Assembly: GCA_011045955.1 (NCBI GenBank)
Contig: DSBV01000016.1
Location: 1 to 40,033, forward strand
Direction: 5' to 3'
Source of the DNA: Bacteroidales bacterium
GTDB lineage: Bacteria; Bacteroidota; Bacteroidia; Bacteroidales; Tenuifilaceae
DNA length: 40,033 nucleotides
A program made the position numbers and the translations under genes. Below the pieces are notes generated by a model that made no database searches, had not been told where the DNA came from, and worked only from the letters and a program-made list of their open reading frames with translations. Positions within the stretch are counted from its first letter, which is position 1. Each line of letters begins with the position of its first letter. Positions 9,072 to 18,965 of this stretch are shown here, one piece after another.

Positions 9072-10209
9072 CGAATAGTTCTTTTTTACTTTGACTTCTA
9101 CTAATGCCCAGAATAATGCCCAGAGTGCCACTGCTCACAATGAGCGATGAACCTCCTAAGCTAACAAGTGGTAGGGGCTGGCCGGTAACGGGAATGGCTC
9201 CTACCGCGACGGCCATATTTATTAACGCTTGCAGCGTTAGCATTAAGGTTAACCCAAATGCAAGGAATGCCGGAAACAGCCGGCTCGATTTTTTTACCAG
9301 TAGGGCTGCCCGGTAAAGTAGTATGAGGTAAAGAATTAGGGTGAATACCCCACCTACCACGCCGTACTCCTCAATAATAATTGCGTAAATAAAGTCGGAG
9401 TAGGGGTGGGGCAAAAAGTTACGCTGGGTTGAGCGGCCAGGTCCTTTGCCAATGATACCCCCAGTTGCAATGGCTATTTTCGATTGCTCAAGCTGGTAGT
9501 TGCCTTCCGTTTTATCGTCGCTAATAAAATTCTCGATGCGGTTTACCCAGGTTTGAGCCCGGCTCAAGGTTTTAAACTGAAGCGATATGGCAATAAAAGC
9601 ACCCACCAGCACAATGCCTATCCCCGTGAGCCCGAAAAGGTATTTTAGGCTAACTCGACCTACAAACATCATTAGCCAACAGGTTAAGCCCAGCAATGCT
9701 GCGGTTGAAAAGTTAGCAGGTAGAATTAATGCGCAAACCAATGCAACAGGTGCTATGAGCTGGGTTAAAAACTGTTTGAAATCACTGTTGTTGTCCTGCA
9801 TTTGCGAGAGGTATTTAGCCACGTATATTATCAAAATTACCTTTGCTAGGTCGGACGATTGAAACGATATACCCAATCCGGGTATCTCCAACCAGCGGGT
9901 AGCAGCATTCAGGTTCCGACCAAAAAGAAGAGTAATACCGAGCAAGGGCATTGACAAAGCTAAAAGTATATTAGCCAGCCTGTACCATACGCTGTATTTT
10001 ATGAGATGAACAGTCCACATCACGATGAATGCACCCAATAGGAAAACAAGTTGTTTAATCAGGAAATAGGTTGTATTTCCGCCATGGTAGCGGAAAGCCA
10101 GTGAGCTCGAGGAGCTATAGATAAGCAGGAGCGATGCAAGGTAAAGGAAGATAACAATCATCCAAATCACTCTATCGCCCTTTAAGTATTTATCGAACAG
10201 TACCCCCAT
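9040..10209 (-). CDS. ftsW: SEDS peptidoglycan polymerase FtsW
   Basis: Polytopic membrane glycosyltransferase of the SEDS family that polymerises lipid II into septal glycan strands with its partner transpeptidase. About ten hydrophobic segments can be counted. Conserved SEDS stretches include GKGPGRSTQRNFLPHPYSDF, EEYGVVGG and GQPLPLVSLGGSS near the C-terminus. FtsW is preferred over RodA because of its place in the dcw cluster between murD and murG. At 389 aa the size is usual. The ATG lies 19 bases beyond the murD stop; the cognate transpeptidase is ftsI in the same operon. Confidence 0.95.
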   Translation of the reverse strand: MGVLFDKYLKGDRVIWMIVIFLYLASLLLIYSSSSSLAFRYHGGNTTYFLIKQLVFLLGAFIVMWTVHLIKYSVWYRLANILLALSMPLLGITLLFGRNLNAATRWLEIPGLGISFQSSDLAKVILIIYVAKYLSQMQDNNSDFKQFLTQLIAPVALVCALILPANFSTAALLGLTCWLMMFVGRVSLKYLFGLTGIGIVLVGAFIAISLQFKTLSRAQTWVNRIENFISDDKTEGNYQLEQSKIAIATGGIIGKGPGRSTQRNFLPHPYSDFIYAIIIEEYGVVGGVFTLILYLILLYRAALLVKKSSRLFPAFLAFGLTLMLTLQALINMAVAVGAIPVTGQPLPLVSLGGSSLIVSSGTLGIILGISRSQSKKELFDGEEPVKDNN

Positions 10210-10228
10210 AACTCATTAAGTAATATTT

Positions 10229-11563
10229 TTAAAGTGCACGAACAGCTGCTTTGAATTTGCGTCCGCGATCCTCGTAATTTTCAAACAAATCAAAACTTGC
10301 ACAGGCTGGCGAAAGCAGCACTGTATCGCCTGGAACAGAAAGTTTATAGGCGTGCTGCACGGCCTCTTTGGCCGATTTGGCATCAACAATCACGGGCACA
10401 ACTCCATCGAATGTGGCATGTAGTTTGGAATTATCAATCCCAAGGCATATCAGTGCTTTAACCTTTTGCTTAACCAAATCCATAAGTTCCATGTAGTCGT
10501 TACCCTTATCGGTACCGCCGGCAATCCAAACCACTGGGGTTGTCATGCTCTCCAGAGCATACCATGCGGAGTTCACATTGGTAGCTTTAGAGTCGTTTAT
10601 GTACTTAACCCCTCGCACTGTTAGGACATATTCCAACCTATGCTCTACTCCCTGAAAATCTGATAGCGATTCACGAATGACTTCCTTGCGGATATTCAGT
10701 ACATGCCCGGCAATTCCGGCAGCCATTGAGTTGTAGATGTTGTGTTTCCCTTTTAGGGATAAATCGTTAATTGACATGCTAAAGTCGCTGTTGTCGTAGT
10801 TTATGAACATGTCGAGGTTTTCGAGCCATGCGGTTTGGTTCTCCTTTGTTTTTTGTGAGAAGGGTAACTGTTGGGCGCGTAGCACTATCTTTTTGAGCTG
10901 TTCCACGGTTACCGCATCGTCGGAGCAGAAAATGAAGCAGTCGTCTTCCGAGAGGTTCCGGGTAATCCTGAACTTTGATTCCACATATTTCTGCATCTTG
11001 TAGTCGTATCTATCCAGGTGGTCGGGGGTGATGTTGAGCAGTATGGCGATATCGGGTTTAAAGTTATAGATTCCATCGAACTGAAAGCTGCTAAGTTCAA
11101 TTACATAGTAATCGTAGTTGCATTCAGCTACCTGATAGGCAAAGCTATTGCCAATATTGCCGGCAAGACCTACGTTTAATCCCGCTTTCTGCATCATGTG
11201 GTAAATAAGCGAGGTGGTGGTGGTTTTGCCGTTGCTGCCAGTGATACACACGGTGTAGGCATTGGTGTATCGGCTGGCAAACTCAATCTCCGAAATTATG
11301 GGAATACCTTTTTCCTTTATTTTAACAACCATTGGGGTTTTGTCTGGAATCCCCGGGCTTTTAATCACCTCGTCGGCATTTAGGATTAGTTCCTCGGTAT
11401 GCTTGCCCTCCTCGAAGCGGATATCGTACTTATTAAGCCATTCCATGTAGCGGGGCTTTATTTTGGACATATCCGACAGGAACACATCGAATCCCTTTTT
11501 CTGGGCTAACACTGCGGCTCCTGCACCGCTTTCTCCTCCTCCGAGCACAACTATTCGCTTCAT
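10229..11563 (-). CDS. murD: UDP-MurNAc-L-alanine--D-glutamate ligase MurD
   Basis: Cytoplasmic Mur ligase that adds D-glutamate to UDP-MurNAc-L-Ala. The N-terminus has VLGGGESGAGAAVLA and the ATP loop is TGSNGKTTTTSL at about 109-120. A central ELSSFQFDG and ITPDHLDRY are characteristic of MurD, and the C-terminal domain has VAGGTDKGNDY and LLSPACASFDLF(E)NYEDRG. At 444 aa it has the usual length. Eleven bases separate it from the mraY stop upstream. Confidence 0.97.
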   Translation of the reverse strand: MKRIVVLGGGESGAGAAVLAQKKGFDVFLSDMSKIKPRYMEWLNKYDIRFEEGKHTEELILNADEVIKSPGIPDKTPMVVKIKEKGIPIISEIEFASRYTNAYTVCITGSNGKTTTTSLIYHMMQKAGLNVGLAGNIGNSFAYQVAECNYDYYVIELSSFQFDGIYNFKPDIAILLNITPDHLDRYDYKMQKYVESKFRITRNLSEDDCFIFCSDDAVTVEQLKKIVLRAQQLPFSQKTKENQTAWLENLDMFINYDNSDFSMSINDLSLKGKHNIYNSMAAGIAGHVLNIRKEVIRESLSDFQGVEHRLEYVLTVRGVKYINDSKATNVNSAWYALESMTTPVVWIAGGTDKGNDYMELMDLVKQKVKALICLGIDNSKLHATFDGVVPVIVDAKSAKEAVQHAYKLSVPGDTVLLSPACASFDLFENYEDRGRKFKAAVRAL

Positions 11564-11574
11564 ATTGTTTATTT

Positions 11575-12828
11575 TTAGCGGATTTTCAATGTAACAACTG
11601 TAATTACAGCAAGCAGTATGGCTACAATCCAGAACCGGGTTACTATTTTGGGTTCAGGGTAGCCCTTTTTCTGGTAGTGGTGATGCAGGGGCGACATCAG
11701 GAATATTCTTCGACCCTCATCGTACTTGCGTTTGGTGTATTTAAAGTAGCTAACTTGCATAACCACTGAGAGGTTTTCTACCAGGAATATCCCGCAAAGG
11801 ATGGGTATGAGCAACTCCTTGCGAATAAGTATTGCAAAAACGGCAATAATACCTCCAATGGTGAGGCTCCCAGTATCGCCCATGAATACCTGTGCCGGGT
11901 AGCTGTTGTACCATAGGAACCCTACCAGTGCGCCAATGAATGCGCTCATAAACACAACCAGCTCACCTGATTGGGGGATGTACATGATATTCAGGTATTC
12001 GGCATAAATCACGTTGCCCGATAGGTATGCAAATACGCCCAGCGTGGTGGTGATTACCGCCGAAACACCGGTTGCTAAACCATCGAGCCCATCGGTCAGA
12101 TTTGCACCGTTCGAAACGGCTGTGATTATAAGGATTACCACAAGAATAAAGATAATCCAGGTTACATACTCGTAACCTTCGTCTTTAAACGGGTTGATTA
12201 GGTTGTAGTCGAACTCGTTGTTTTTTACAAAGGGAATAGTGGTTTGGGTTGTCTTTTTAGCCTTTGAGACGGTTACAGGTTGATTGTAGTTATACTCCGA
12301 TGTTACCACGGTTTCAATCTGAATGTTTTTTTTTACCTTCTCTACTTTTTCCCTAACAACAATTTCGGGACTTAGCCACATGGCCAAGCCGACAAATAAC
12401 CCCAGCGATACCTGTCCGATGATTTTGGTTCGTCCCGACAGGCCTTCCTTGTTCTTTAGGAAAACCTTGATGTAGTCGTCGGCAAAACCCACTGCCCCCA
12501 ACCATACTGTTGTAATCAGCATTACAATGATGTAGATATTGAGTATGTCGGCAAAGAGCAGAACCGGCAAAAGCATGGAGAGCAGAATAATGATTCCGCC
12601 CATGGTTGGGGTGCCCTTTTTCTGCATTTGGCCTTCAAGGCCAAGGTTTCGGATTTCCTCGCCAATTTGCTTACGTTGCAGGTAATGGATAATTTGTTTC
12701 CCAATTAGCAGGGCAAAGGCTAGCGAGAGGATGAAAGCCATAGCCGAGCGGAACGAGATGTAGCGGAACAATCCTGAGCCAGGAAAGTCCCAGTATTTGA
12801 TAACGAATTGAACCAGATAGTATATCAT
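11575..12828 (-). CDS. mraY: Phospho-MurNAc-pentapeptide transferase MraY
   Basis: Polytopic membrane enzyme that transfers phospho-MurNAc-pentapeptide to undecaprenyl phosphate, making lipid I. Conserved motifs are TPTMGG (73-78), the Mg-binding FADDYIK with Asp117/Asp118, [18 protein letters not shown] and the [12 protein letters not shown] loop. Between the fourth and fifth transmembrane regions there is a hydrophilic insertion at about 155-215 that shorter MraY proteins (about 360 aa) lack, bringing the length to 417 aa. From memory such an insertion is seen in other Bacteroidota. The gene starts with an ATGA overlap with the murE stop, so translation is coupled. Confidence 0.97.
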   Translation of the reverse strand: MIYYLVQFVIKYWDFPGSGLFRYISFRSAMAFILSLAFALLIGKQIIHYLQRKQIGEEIRNLGLEGQMQKKGTPTMGGIIILLSMLLPVLLFADILNIYIIVMLITTVWLGAVGFADDYIKVFLKNKEGLSGRTKIIGQVSLGLFVGLAMWLSPEIVVREKVEKVKKNIQIETVVTSEYNYNQPVTVSKAKKTTQTTIPFVKNNEFDYNLINPFKDEGYEYVTWIIFILVVILIITAVSNGANLTDGLDGLATGVSAVITTTLGVFAYLSGNVIYAEYLNIMYIPQSGELVVFMSAFIGALVGFLWYNSYPAQVFMGDTGSLTIGGIIAVFAILIRKELLIPILCGIFLVENLSVVMQVSYFKYTKRKYDEGRRIFLMSPLHHHYQKKGYPEPKIVTRFWIVAILLAVITVVTLKIR

Positions 12829-14288
12829 ATCTGCAACGTTTTAAAAATTTCGGTTAACGCTTCCTTATCGTCAAAGTGGTGCTTTACCCCCTTTATTTCC
12901 TGATAGTTTTCGTGCCCCTTACCTGCAACCAGAATGATATCACCTTTAAGGGCAAGCATGCAAGCGGTTCGTATGGCCTCGCGCCTATCCACAATGGTTA
13001 TCATCTTTTTTGCCTGCGAGGCATCAACCCCTGCTTTCATATGGTTGATGATGTCTTCGGGTTCCTCGAACCGGGGATTGTCGGAGGTAAGGATTACAAT
13101 ATCGCTCAGTTCGGCAGCCACCTTGGCCATAACAGGGCGTTTGGTTTTATCGCGGTTACCGCCTGCGCCCACAACCGTTATAAGTCGTTGGTTATCGGAT
13201 TTTATCTCGTTTATGGTTTTAATAACATTCTCCAGCGCATCGGGTGTGTGGGCGTAGTCAACTACCGCTGTTACGCCATGCGAGGAGCGAACATACTCAA
13301 ACCTACCCGAAACAGGGGTAACATCGCTTATGCTGGTTAGGACATCATTTTTATCAAAACCTAATAGCATGAGGGTTGCGTAAATTGCCAACAGGTTGTA
13401 GGCATTGAATCGGCCTATGAGCCTTGTCCAAACCTCAATGCCGTCAATATTAAGCATCATGCCGTCGAAATGGTTTTCAATCAATTTGCAGCGGAAATCG
13501 GCCATTGAACGTAACGAGTATGAGTAAACTTTTGCCTTGGTGTTTTGTACCATTACCGTACCATTCCTATCGTCAATGTTGGTAAGAGCAAAGGCTTCGG
13601 TAGGCAAATCGTCAAAGAAACGTTTCTTTGCCTTCAGGTACTCGGCAAAGGTTTTATGGTAATCGAGGTGGTCGTGGGTGATGTTGCTGAATATGCCCCC
13701 GGCAAAAGTAAGGCCCGCTATACGGTTCTGAACCACCGAGTGTGAGCTAACCTCCATGAAGCAGTAATCGCAACCCGCTTCAACCATCTGCTTGAGCAAT
13801 ATGTTTAGCTGAATGGGGTCGGGGGTAGTGTGGGTTGATGGAACTTCAATATCATCGACGTAGTTTACAACGGTCGATAGCAAACCGGCCTTATGCCCCA
13901 TCTGTTTGACAAGGCGGTATAGTAGGGTAGCGGTGGTAGTTTTACCATTGGTGCCCGTTATTCCAACCAGTTTTAACCTTTGCGAAGGGTTACCGTGGAA
14001 AGCCGACGCCATGTATCCCAAGGCTGCCAATGAGTCAACAACCTGAATGAATGTAACATTTGAGGGACATTCATCGGGGAGGGTTTCGCTAACTATGGCC
14101 GTTGCGCCCGATTCAAGGGCTTGTGGAATATAGCTATGACCGTCGCTTTGAGTGCCCCGAATGGCAACAAAGCAGGAACCAGGCTTTACCTTACGCGAAT
14201 CGAATGTTAATTCGTCAATATCAACATTGATATTACCTACTGTTTGGGTAATCAGCTTTACAGGTATTACGTTTTGAAGCTTTGCCAT
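12825..14288 (-). CDS. murE: UDP-MurNAc-tripeptide synthetase MurE, meso-diaminopimelate type
   Basis: Cytoplasmic Mur ligase that adds the third residue of the stem peptide. The ATP loop GTNGKTTTA is at about 112-120. The motif DNPR at 403-406 is the one associated with meso-diaminopimelate specificity, so a Gram-negative-type stem peptide is predicted; lysine enzymes carry a different sequence there. [18 protein letters not shown] and the [11 protein letters not shown] motif also fit. At 487 aa the length is usual. The ATG is one base after the ftsI stop, and the gene's own stop overlaps mraY by four bases. Confidence 0.97.
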   Translation of the reverse strand: MAKLQNVIPVKLITQTVGNINVDIDELTFDSRKVKPGSCFVAIRGTQSDGHSYIPQALESGATAIVSETLPDECPSNVTFIQVVDSLAALGYMASAFHGNPSQRLKLVGITGTNGKTTTATLLYRLVKQMGHKAGLLSTVVNYVDDIEVPSTHTTPDPIQLNILLKQMVEAGCDYCFMEVSSHSVVQNRIAGLTFAGGIFSNITHDHLDYHKTFAEYLKAKKRFFDDLPTEAFALTNIDDRNGTVMVQNTKAKVYSYSLRSMADFRCKLIENHFDGMMLNIDGIEVWTRLIGRFNAYNLLAIYATLMLLGFDKNDVLTSISDVTPVSGRFEYVRSSHGVTAVVDYAHTPDALENVIKTINEIKSDNQRLITVVGAGGNRDKTKRPVMAKVAAELSDIVILTSDNPRFEEPEDIINHMKAGVDASQAKKMITIVDRREAIRTACMLALKGDIILVAGKGHENYQEIKGVKHHFDDKEALTEIFKTLQI

Positions 14289-14289
14289 G

Positions 14290-16413
14290 TTAACTTTCTC
14301 CTCTACTCATCTCTAAGTAAACAGTTGAACCCTTAATAATGGGCTCGCCTGGTTGAACCGATTGTGAACGCACTGTGCCACGGCCTTTGACCATAGCCCT
14401 CAAACCTAAACTTTCCAGCAGGTAAATGGCATCGCGTAAACCCATTCCTACCACGTTGGGCACTTTGTTTACTGGGAAACGAATTGGATTTATTACTATT
14501 TTAGTACTATCGCGTTTTGTTGCAACCCAATCGTATTTTTGACCATTATTTTCAGTTGGAATATCGAGTTTATCCAGTATGTGCGTAAGATTTGCTGCCT
14601 GCCCCGTTTTGGTTTGAGGTAAATCCTTTAGCTCATTGCCCTTAATATCGCTAAACCACTCAGGACTGGTAGAATATACCTTATCGGAAATCTCCTTGAA
14701 AATGGGGCCGGCCACAACATTTCCATAGTAAACACTATTCGATGGCGAGTTAACCACAACTATACATGAGTATTTAGGGTTCTCGGCGGGGAAGTAACCC
14801 ACAAACGAGGCCTGGTAGCTAATTCTTCCGCTCGATTTGTAACCCTTACGCCCCTTGGCAATTTGGGCGGTACCTGTTTTCCCTGCTATTTTGTACCTTG
14901 GGGTTTTGAGGTTGGTAGCCGTACCGTTTTCTACTACTCCTTCCAGCACATCGTGCACCTTTTTAAGGGTGGAACGCGAGCAAATGGACGATTGGATAAC
15001 CTGTGGAGGGAAACTCTCAACCACCTGGCCGTGCTTTAGGTATGCTTTTACCAAGCGTGGCTTAACCATACGACCGTCATTGGCTATGGCGTTGTAAAAA
15101 GTAAGGATTTGTAGTGGAGTGAGACGAATCTCATACCCGATGCTCATCATGGGCATCGAGAGGCCCGACCAACCCTTATCGCCCGGGAACCGGATTTGGG
15201 GCTTTCCTTCGCCCGGAATGATAATGCCGGTGGGCTCGTTCAGTTTTAGTTCGTAGAACTTTTTTACAAAATCCTTCTCCCTGCCCTTAAATACGTTTTG
15301 AACCAGTTTGATTACACCTACATTCGACGAAACCTCAAATGATCTCTTAACCGTAATCTTGCCGTGGCCTCCCACTTTGGAGTCGAATATTACATGGTCG
15401 TAAAGTTGTAGTTTGCCATTCCCTGTGTTCACTGTATCGTTTAGGTCGATAATTCCTTCTTCAAGCAAAGCTATAAGGGTAGCGGTTTTTATGGTTGAAC
15501 CTGGCTCAGTGCTCTCGCCTATGGCGTAGTTATAAACCTCGTCGTAAGTGCCATCCTCATTGCTCCGGAGGTTAGCAATGGCTTTAATATCGCCGGTGGG
15601 TACCTCCATTACGATGGCACAGCCATGACCGGCTCCAAGCCTTTCCAAATGTTTCCTAAGGGCTGCTTCGGCCACATCCTGTAGCTGCACATCAAGGGTG
15701 GTAAGAATATCAACCCCATCTTCGGGTTCAACCTTGTTCATTCGATTCACCTCAATCCAAGTGTTCCCGGGTATCCGGGCATGCACTCTAAGCCCATCCC
15801 TACCTTTTAGAACATCGTTTAGTGCCTTTTCCAGTCCAACCACTCCTCCATTGAGGTTTACCATACCAAGGGTACGTGCAGCCATGGAGTTATGCGGAAG
15901 TATACGCTTATTTACTTGCTCAACAATGAAACCTCCCTTGTTTACGCCGAGTCGTAGTAACGGAAATTTTGATATTTCCTGTAGCTCAAGGTAGTTTACC
16001 TTGCGGGGTGCAATGGGGTAGTAGCGGCGGTTTTTAGCATACTTGCGGGCGTTGGAAAGTTCGGAGCGGTACGAGTACCACGACCGGTCGCCAAAGAACT
16101 GCGATAGGCGCATGGCCAGCGAGTCGATATTGGCATGGAATATCGAATCGGTTAGGCCACCGGCCAGCAAATCCATCCGGATATTGAAGTATGGTACCGA
16201 TGTGGCTAATACCCTGCCATCGGCAGCAAGGATATCGCCCCTGTTAGCTTCAACAAGAATATTGCGGTAGGTTATTTTTTTTGATTTTTCCCTGAGCTGG
16301 TGCCCATCAACTACCTGTATGAAAACAATTTTAAAAATTATACTAATACCCACTAGTAGCAGTAGGATGTAAATTCCTGCAATCCGTATCAGTATGTTGT
16401 TCTTTACTGTCAT
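14290..16413 (-). CDS. ftsI: Division-specific transpeptidase FtsI (PBP3) with a PASTA domain
   Basis: Periplasmic class B penicillin-binding protein that cross-links septal peptidoglycan with FtsW. One N-terminal membrane anchor (about 8-32) is followed by a PBP dimerisation domain (about 50-215) and the transpeptidase domain. The catalytic motifs are all present: STIK with Ser306, SSN at 362-364 and KTG at 512-514. A single C-terminal PASTA domain (about 645-705, [20 protein letters not shown]) extends it to 707 aa, longer than enterobacterial FtsI (about 590). PASTA domains are often implicated in binding cell-wall fragments or in localisation. Gene order (ftsL before, murE after) supports the division role. 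Confidence 0.95.
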   Translation of the reverse strand: MTVKNNILIRIAGIYILLLLVGISIIFKIVFIQVVDGHQLREKSKKITYRNILVEANRGDILAADGRVLATSVPYFNIRMDLLAGGLTDSIFHANIDSLAMRLSQFFGDRSWYSYRSELSNARKYAKNRRYYPIAPRKVNYLELQEISKFPLLRLGVNKGGFIVEQVNKRILPHNSMAARTLGMVNLNGGVVGLEKALNDVLKGRDGLRVHARIPGNTWIEVNRMNKVEPEDGVDILTTLDVQLQDVAEAALRKHLERLGAGHGCAIVMEVPTGDIKAIANLRSNEDGTYDEVYNYAIGESTEPGSTIKTATLIALLEEGIIDLNDTVNTGNGKLQLYDHVIFDSKVGGHGKITVKRSFEVSSNVGVIKLVQNVFKGREKDFVKKFYELKLNEPTGIIIPGEGKPQIRFPGDKGWSGLSMPMMSIGYEIRLTPLQILTFYNAIANDGRMVKPRLVKAYLKHGQVVESFPPQVIQSSICSRSTLKKVHDVLEGVVENGTATNLKTPRYKIAGKTGTAQIAKGRKGYKSSGRISYQASFVGYFPAENPKYSCIVVVNSPSNSVYYGNVVAGPIFKEISDKVYSTSPEWFSDIKGNELKDLPQTKTGQAANLTHILDKLDIPTENNGQKYDWVATKRDSTKIVINPIRFPVNKVPNVVGMGLRDAIYLLESLGLRAMVKGRGTVRSQSVQPGEPIIKGSTVYLEMSRGES

Positions 16414-16432
16414 GCTACTGCTGCACTGATGG

Positions 16433-16807
16433 TTATTGTAACTTTTTAGGCGGAACTCTCGATTCTATGAGGCCGAGGCCTTTCTCGTCAACCAGTTTTA
16501 CCACTTCCGATTGCCGGCTTATCGACATGTACTGGGCTGCTGTTGTAATTGACTCGGCACGGAGGTTTTTAACCTCCTTGCGCAACTTCAACTCTGTTCT
16601 TAAAAGGTTGTTATAGTGGTAGTTGTTGGCAATATAAATAATGGCCAGCATCACCAAAAAAATGATGTATGGCATTTGGCCCGATACCATCTCGTGGGTT
16701 AGGATTCGGCCACTGATAAAATCCTTTGCTCCAATCCTTTTCCCTTTCTTATCTTCGGGCTGAGCTGGTTTTACTTCGTCAAATTCCGGTGTGCTTTGCT
16801 CTGTCAT
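16433..16807 (-). CDS. ftsL: FtsL-like divisome membrane protein
   Basis: Small bitopic membrane protein of 124 aa. A charged cytoplasmic head of about 45 residues is followed by one transmembrane segment (PYIIFLVMLAIIYIANNYHY, about 46-65) and a short periplasmic coiled-coil-prone stretch (LLRTELKLRKEVKNLRAE). Primary sequence is poorly conserved in this family, so the call rests on architecture and on the classic position between rsmH and ftsI. FtsL works with FtsQ and FtsI/FtsW to activate septal synthesis. Its ATG overlaps the rsmH stop by four bases. Confidence 0.85.
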   Translation of the reverse strand: MTEQSTPEFDEVKPAQPEDKKGKRIGAKDFISGRILTHEMVSGQMPYIIFLVMLAIIYIANNYHYNNLLRTELKLRKEVKNLRAESITTAAQYMSISRQSEVVKLVDEKGLGLIESRVPPKKLQ

Positions 16808-17703
16808 AACCTTTCCCCAATTCTAAGTTTGGCGCTCCTGGCGCGGTTGTTCACCTTGCATTCCTCCTCGCTGGGCGTAATTACCTTTTTGTTCACCTGC
16901 TCAAAGGGTACATTCCTCTTGCCCATTAGGTCTTTGCTATCGGTGCCCTCAACGTTACCGCAGCGTAGGTAGTTCTTTACCATCCTGTCCTCCAATGAGT
17001 GGTACGATATTACCACCAACCTGCCTCCGGGCATTAGGCATTTGGATGCATTCTCCAGCATCGCCTTTAGGTTTTCCATCTCACGGTTAACCTCAATGCG
17101 TATTGCCTGGAATACCTGTGCCAATACCTTATTCTGTATTTTAAAGGGGATTAAGGGTTTAATAATGGCGAGGAGCTGGTTGGCGGTTTCAATCTTTTGG
17201 TTTTCACGCGCCCTGGCAATTACCGAAGCCATTTTTCCTGCACCCTGTACCTCGCCGTATTGCTTAAGAATTTTGGTAAGTTCCTCTACCGGGTAATCGT
17301 TTACTACTTGTTGAGCGGTAAGCCTAGCGTCCCGGTTCATTCGCATATCGAGCGAGCCTTCGAATCGGAACGAGAAGCCCCTTTCAGGACTATCGAGGTG
17401 ATGCGATGAAACGCCTAAATCGGCAAGGATGCCGTTTACTTGTTCTACACCGTGGTAGCGTAGGAAGTTTCGGAAGTACCTGAAGTTACTCCGAATGAGC
17501 ATGAAGCGCTTATCGTCCAGGGCATTTTGTTGGGCCTCCTCATCCTGGTCAAAGGCAATGAGGCGACCTTTTTTTCCCAACTTTTCAAGAATGGCAAGTG
17601 AATGCCCGCCACCTCCAAAGGTGAGGTCAACGTACACCCCATTAGGGCTAATGCTCAGCCCCTCAATGCTCTCGGCAAGCAGTACTGGAACGTGGTAGGT
17701 CAT
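16804..17703 (-). CDS. rsmH: 16S rRNA (cytosine-1402-N4)-methyltransferase RsmH
   Basis: SAM-dependent methyltransferase (formerly MraW) that modifies C1402 in the decoding centre of 16S rRNA. The SAM-binding motif VDLTFGGGGHS is at about 25-35, and LADLGVSSHHLDSPERGFSF, the family signature, lies near residue 95. The C-terminus carries VVISYHSLEDRMVK and RSAKLR. At 299 aa the length is usual. The ATG directly abuts the mraZ stop with no gap. Confidence 0.97.
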   Translation of the reverse strand: MTYHVPVLLAESIEGLSISPNGVYVDLTFGGGGHSLAILEKLGKKGRLIAFDQDEEAQQNALDDKRFMLIRSNFRYFRNFLRYHGVEQVNGILADLGVSSHHLDSPERGFSFRFEGSLDMRMNRDARLTAQQVVNDYPVEELTKILKQYGEVQGAGKMASVIARARENQKIETANQLLAIIKPLIPFKIQNKVLAQVFQAIRIEVNREMENLKAMLENASKCLMPGGRLVVISYHSLEDRMVKNYLRCGNVEGTDSKDLMGKRNVPFEQVNKKVITPSEEECKVNNRARSAKLRIGERL

Positions 17704-18168
17704 TTACTCATCTTTTAAAGGTGTTGATCCAAGTATTCGTTCAGCCAGATTGGCAAAATCGGACGAACCCAGCTGTGCCGTTTCGTACTTCTCCTTAGCC
17801 CAAATCTCAATCTTACCGTTCATCCCGGCCATCACAATATCGCGACCAATTCCAACCATCTCCAGCAATCGTTTTGGCAATAGCAACCTACCATTTGAAT
17901 CGAGGGTAACCTCGGCTGTGCCCCTGAAAAACTCCCTGATAAACAGGTTATGCTCCTTGTTGTAGGGGTTTGTGTTATGGCGTATTATCGCCGTTTGAAG
18001 CTCCCACTCCTCCATAGGGTATAGCACCAGGCACTCCTCGTAAATGTCCTTTTTTACTACAAACTTATTGGGCGACTCGGACTTCACCTGCTTACGAAGC
18101 GATGAGGGGAAGAGTACGCGACCCTTCTCATCAACTTTGCATTCGTAATCGCCGATAAATGTGGACAT
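17704..18168 (-). CDS. mraZ: Transcriptional regulator MraZ
   Basis: DNA-binding protein of the AbrB/SpoVT fold that usually controls its own dcw operon. Two repeated swapped-hairpin domains are visible: FIGDYECKVDEKGRVLFPSS near the N-terminus, and a second with VTLDSNGRLLLPKRL at about 95-110. The frame is open upstream to a TTG, but ATG 18168 puts the conserved F-x-G-x-Y motif at the very start and gives 154 aa, typical for MraZ. It is the first gene of the cluster, with a run of phased AAAGTG-like repeats 42 bases upstream of the start. Confidence 0.96.
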   Translation of the reverse strand: MSTFIGDYECKVDEKGRVLFPSSLRKQVKSESPNKFVVKKDIYEECLVLYPMEEWELQTAIIRHNTNPYNKEHNLFIREFFRGTAEVTLDSNGRLLLPKRLLEMVGIGRDIVMAGMNGKIEIWAKEKYETAQLGSSDFANLAERILGSTPLKDE

Positions 18169-18210
18169 TGTATTTTCAGTTTTCAATTTGTAAAAATATA
18201 CAATAATTAT

Positions 18211-18250
18211 CCATTTTCAACCACTTTTCCCCACTTTTTTACACTTTGTT
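18211..18250 (-). promoter_or_regulatory. Probable MraZ operator: four 10-bp-phased boxes
   Basis: On the plus strand four successive decamers read CCATTTTCAA, CCACTTTTCC, CCACTTTTTT and ACACTTTGTT. On the coding (minus) strand the cores are AAAGTGT, AAAGTGG, AAAGTGG and AAAATGG, in exact 10-bp register. The AAAGTG[T/G] core equals the MraZ box known from Mycoplasma and resembles the short direct repeats bound by E. coli MraZ. The position, 42-82 bases before the mraZ ATG, fits an autoregulatory site. I could not place a perfect TAnnTTTG -7 box, so the promoter itself is unassigned. Confidence 0.72.
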
Positions 18251-18414
18251 GATAACTTTTTTGACTGAAAATAAGAAAATTATAACGAAAGGCCTGTATT
18301 ATCGACGATTCAAAAGTGGCGTATGATTTATGATCTCTTCCGCTAAGTATAATTCCAGCGAAATAAAAGTTCTACCCCTATTTTCGTTTAGATAAAAAGG
18401 AATATAAGAGATAA

Positions 18415-18905
18415 AAGTTGCTTCGACGGTGCTCAGCATGACATGAGGTGACGGGGCATTCTCAAACTATCAGCCAGCAATTAATTAAGTATCACAGTGT
18501 TGCACAGAGTTTTCGCGGTGTTTCGCAGTTTAAATCAGCATAATATGCGTTTTCAGCGTTCTATTTCAATTCATGAATCACGTTTTCAGCCCCGTAGGGG
18601 TGTAATATTAGTAGCAGGCAGGGTAATCCAGTACGAGGAGCGTTGCACGCCAAGCATAAGCCAAAGAGCCAGAAGAAATCGTTGCATCGCAAAAGGGAAA
18701 GCATTGCAAAGAGCGATTGTTGTAATGCCTGCCAAAAGGGATAAAAGGACAAAAGTTACAATGAGATGCATCGACGAGTTCAGCATGAAAGTGAGGGAGC
18801 CAAAGGTGTTGTCATTCCGAGCTAGACGAGGAATCTCATCAAAAAAATGATGAGGGTACAAAGGGATTCTTTGGCAGATTCTATCCCGATATATCGGGAC
18901 TCGGC
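18415..18905. repeat. Intergenic mosaic of interspersed-repeat-like segments
   Basis: The 830 bases between mraZ and the next gene hold no convincing gene. They contain pieces that look like dispersed intergenic repeats. 'GCTTCGACGGTGCTCAGCATGA' type sequence near 18420-18440 recurs as a variant (CGACGAGTTCAGCATGA) near 18771. CCCCGTAGGGG lies near 18592-18602, CATTCCGAGCTAGACGAGGA near 18813, and there is a CTCATC-A7-GATGAG-like hairpin at 18835-18854. A perfect 16-bp palindrome TCCCGATATATCGGGA sits at 18884-18899. Open frames of 60-117 aa across it have no protein-like signal and translate the repeats. That these are genome-wide repeats is inference from their style. Confidence 0.5.
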
Positions 18906-18965
18906 ATGAAAAATAACCTTAATTAAACGACATTGATTCTACCCATAAATCGTTAGGGTTTATGC

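Noticed and set aside
12876-13340. A 154-codon plus-strand open frame.
   Set aside because: It lies wholly antisense to murE, whose motifs are intact; coding potential is explained by murE.
18586-18861. A 91-codon minus-strand frame with hydrophobic stretches.
   Set aside because: It translates the interspersed-repeat pieces; overlapping frames on both strands look equally good, and there is no promoter or recognisable domain.
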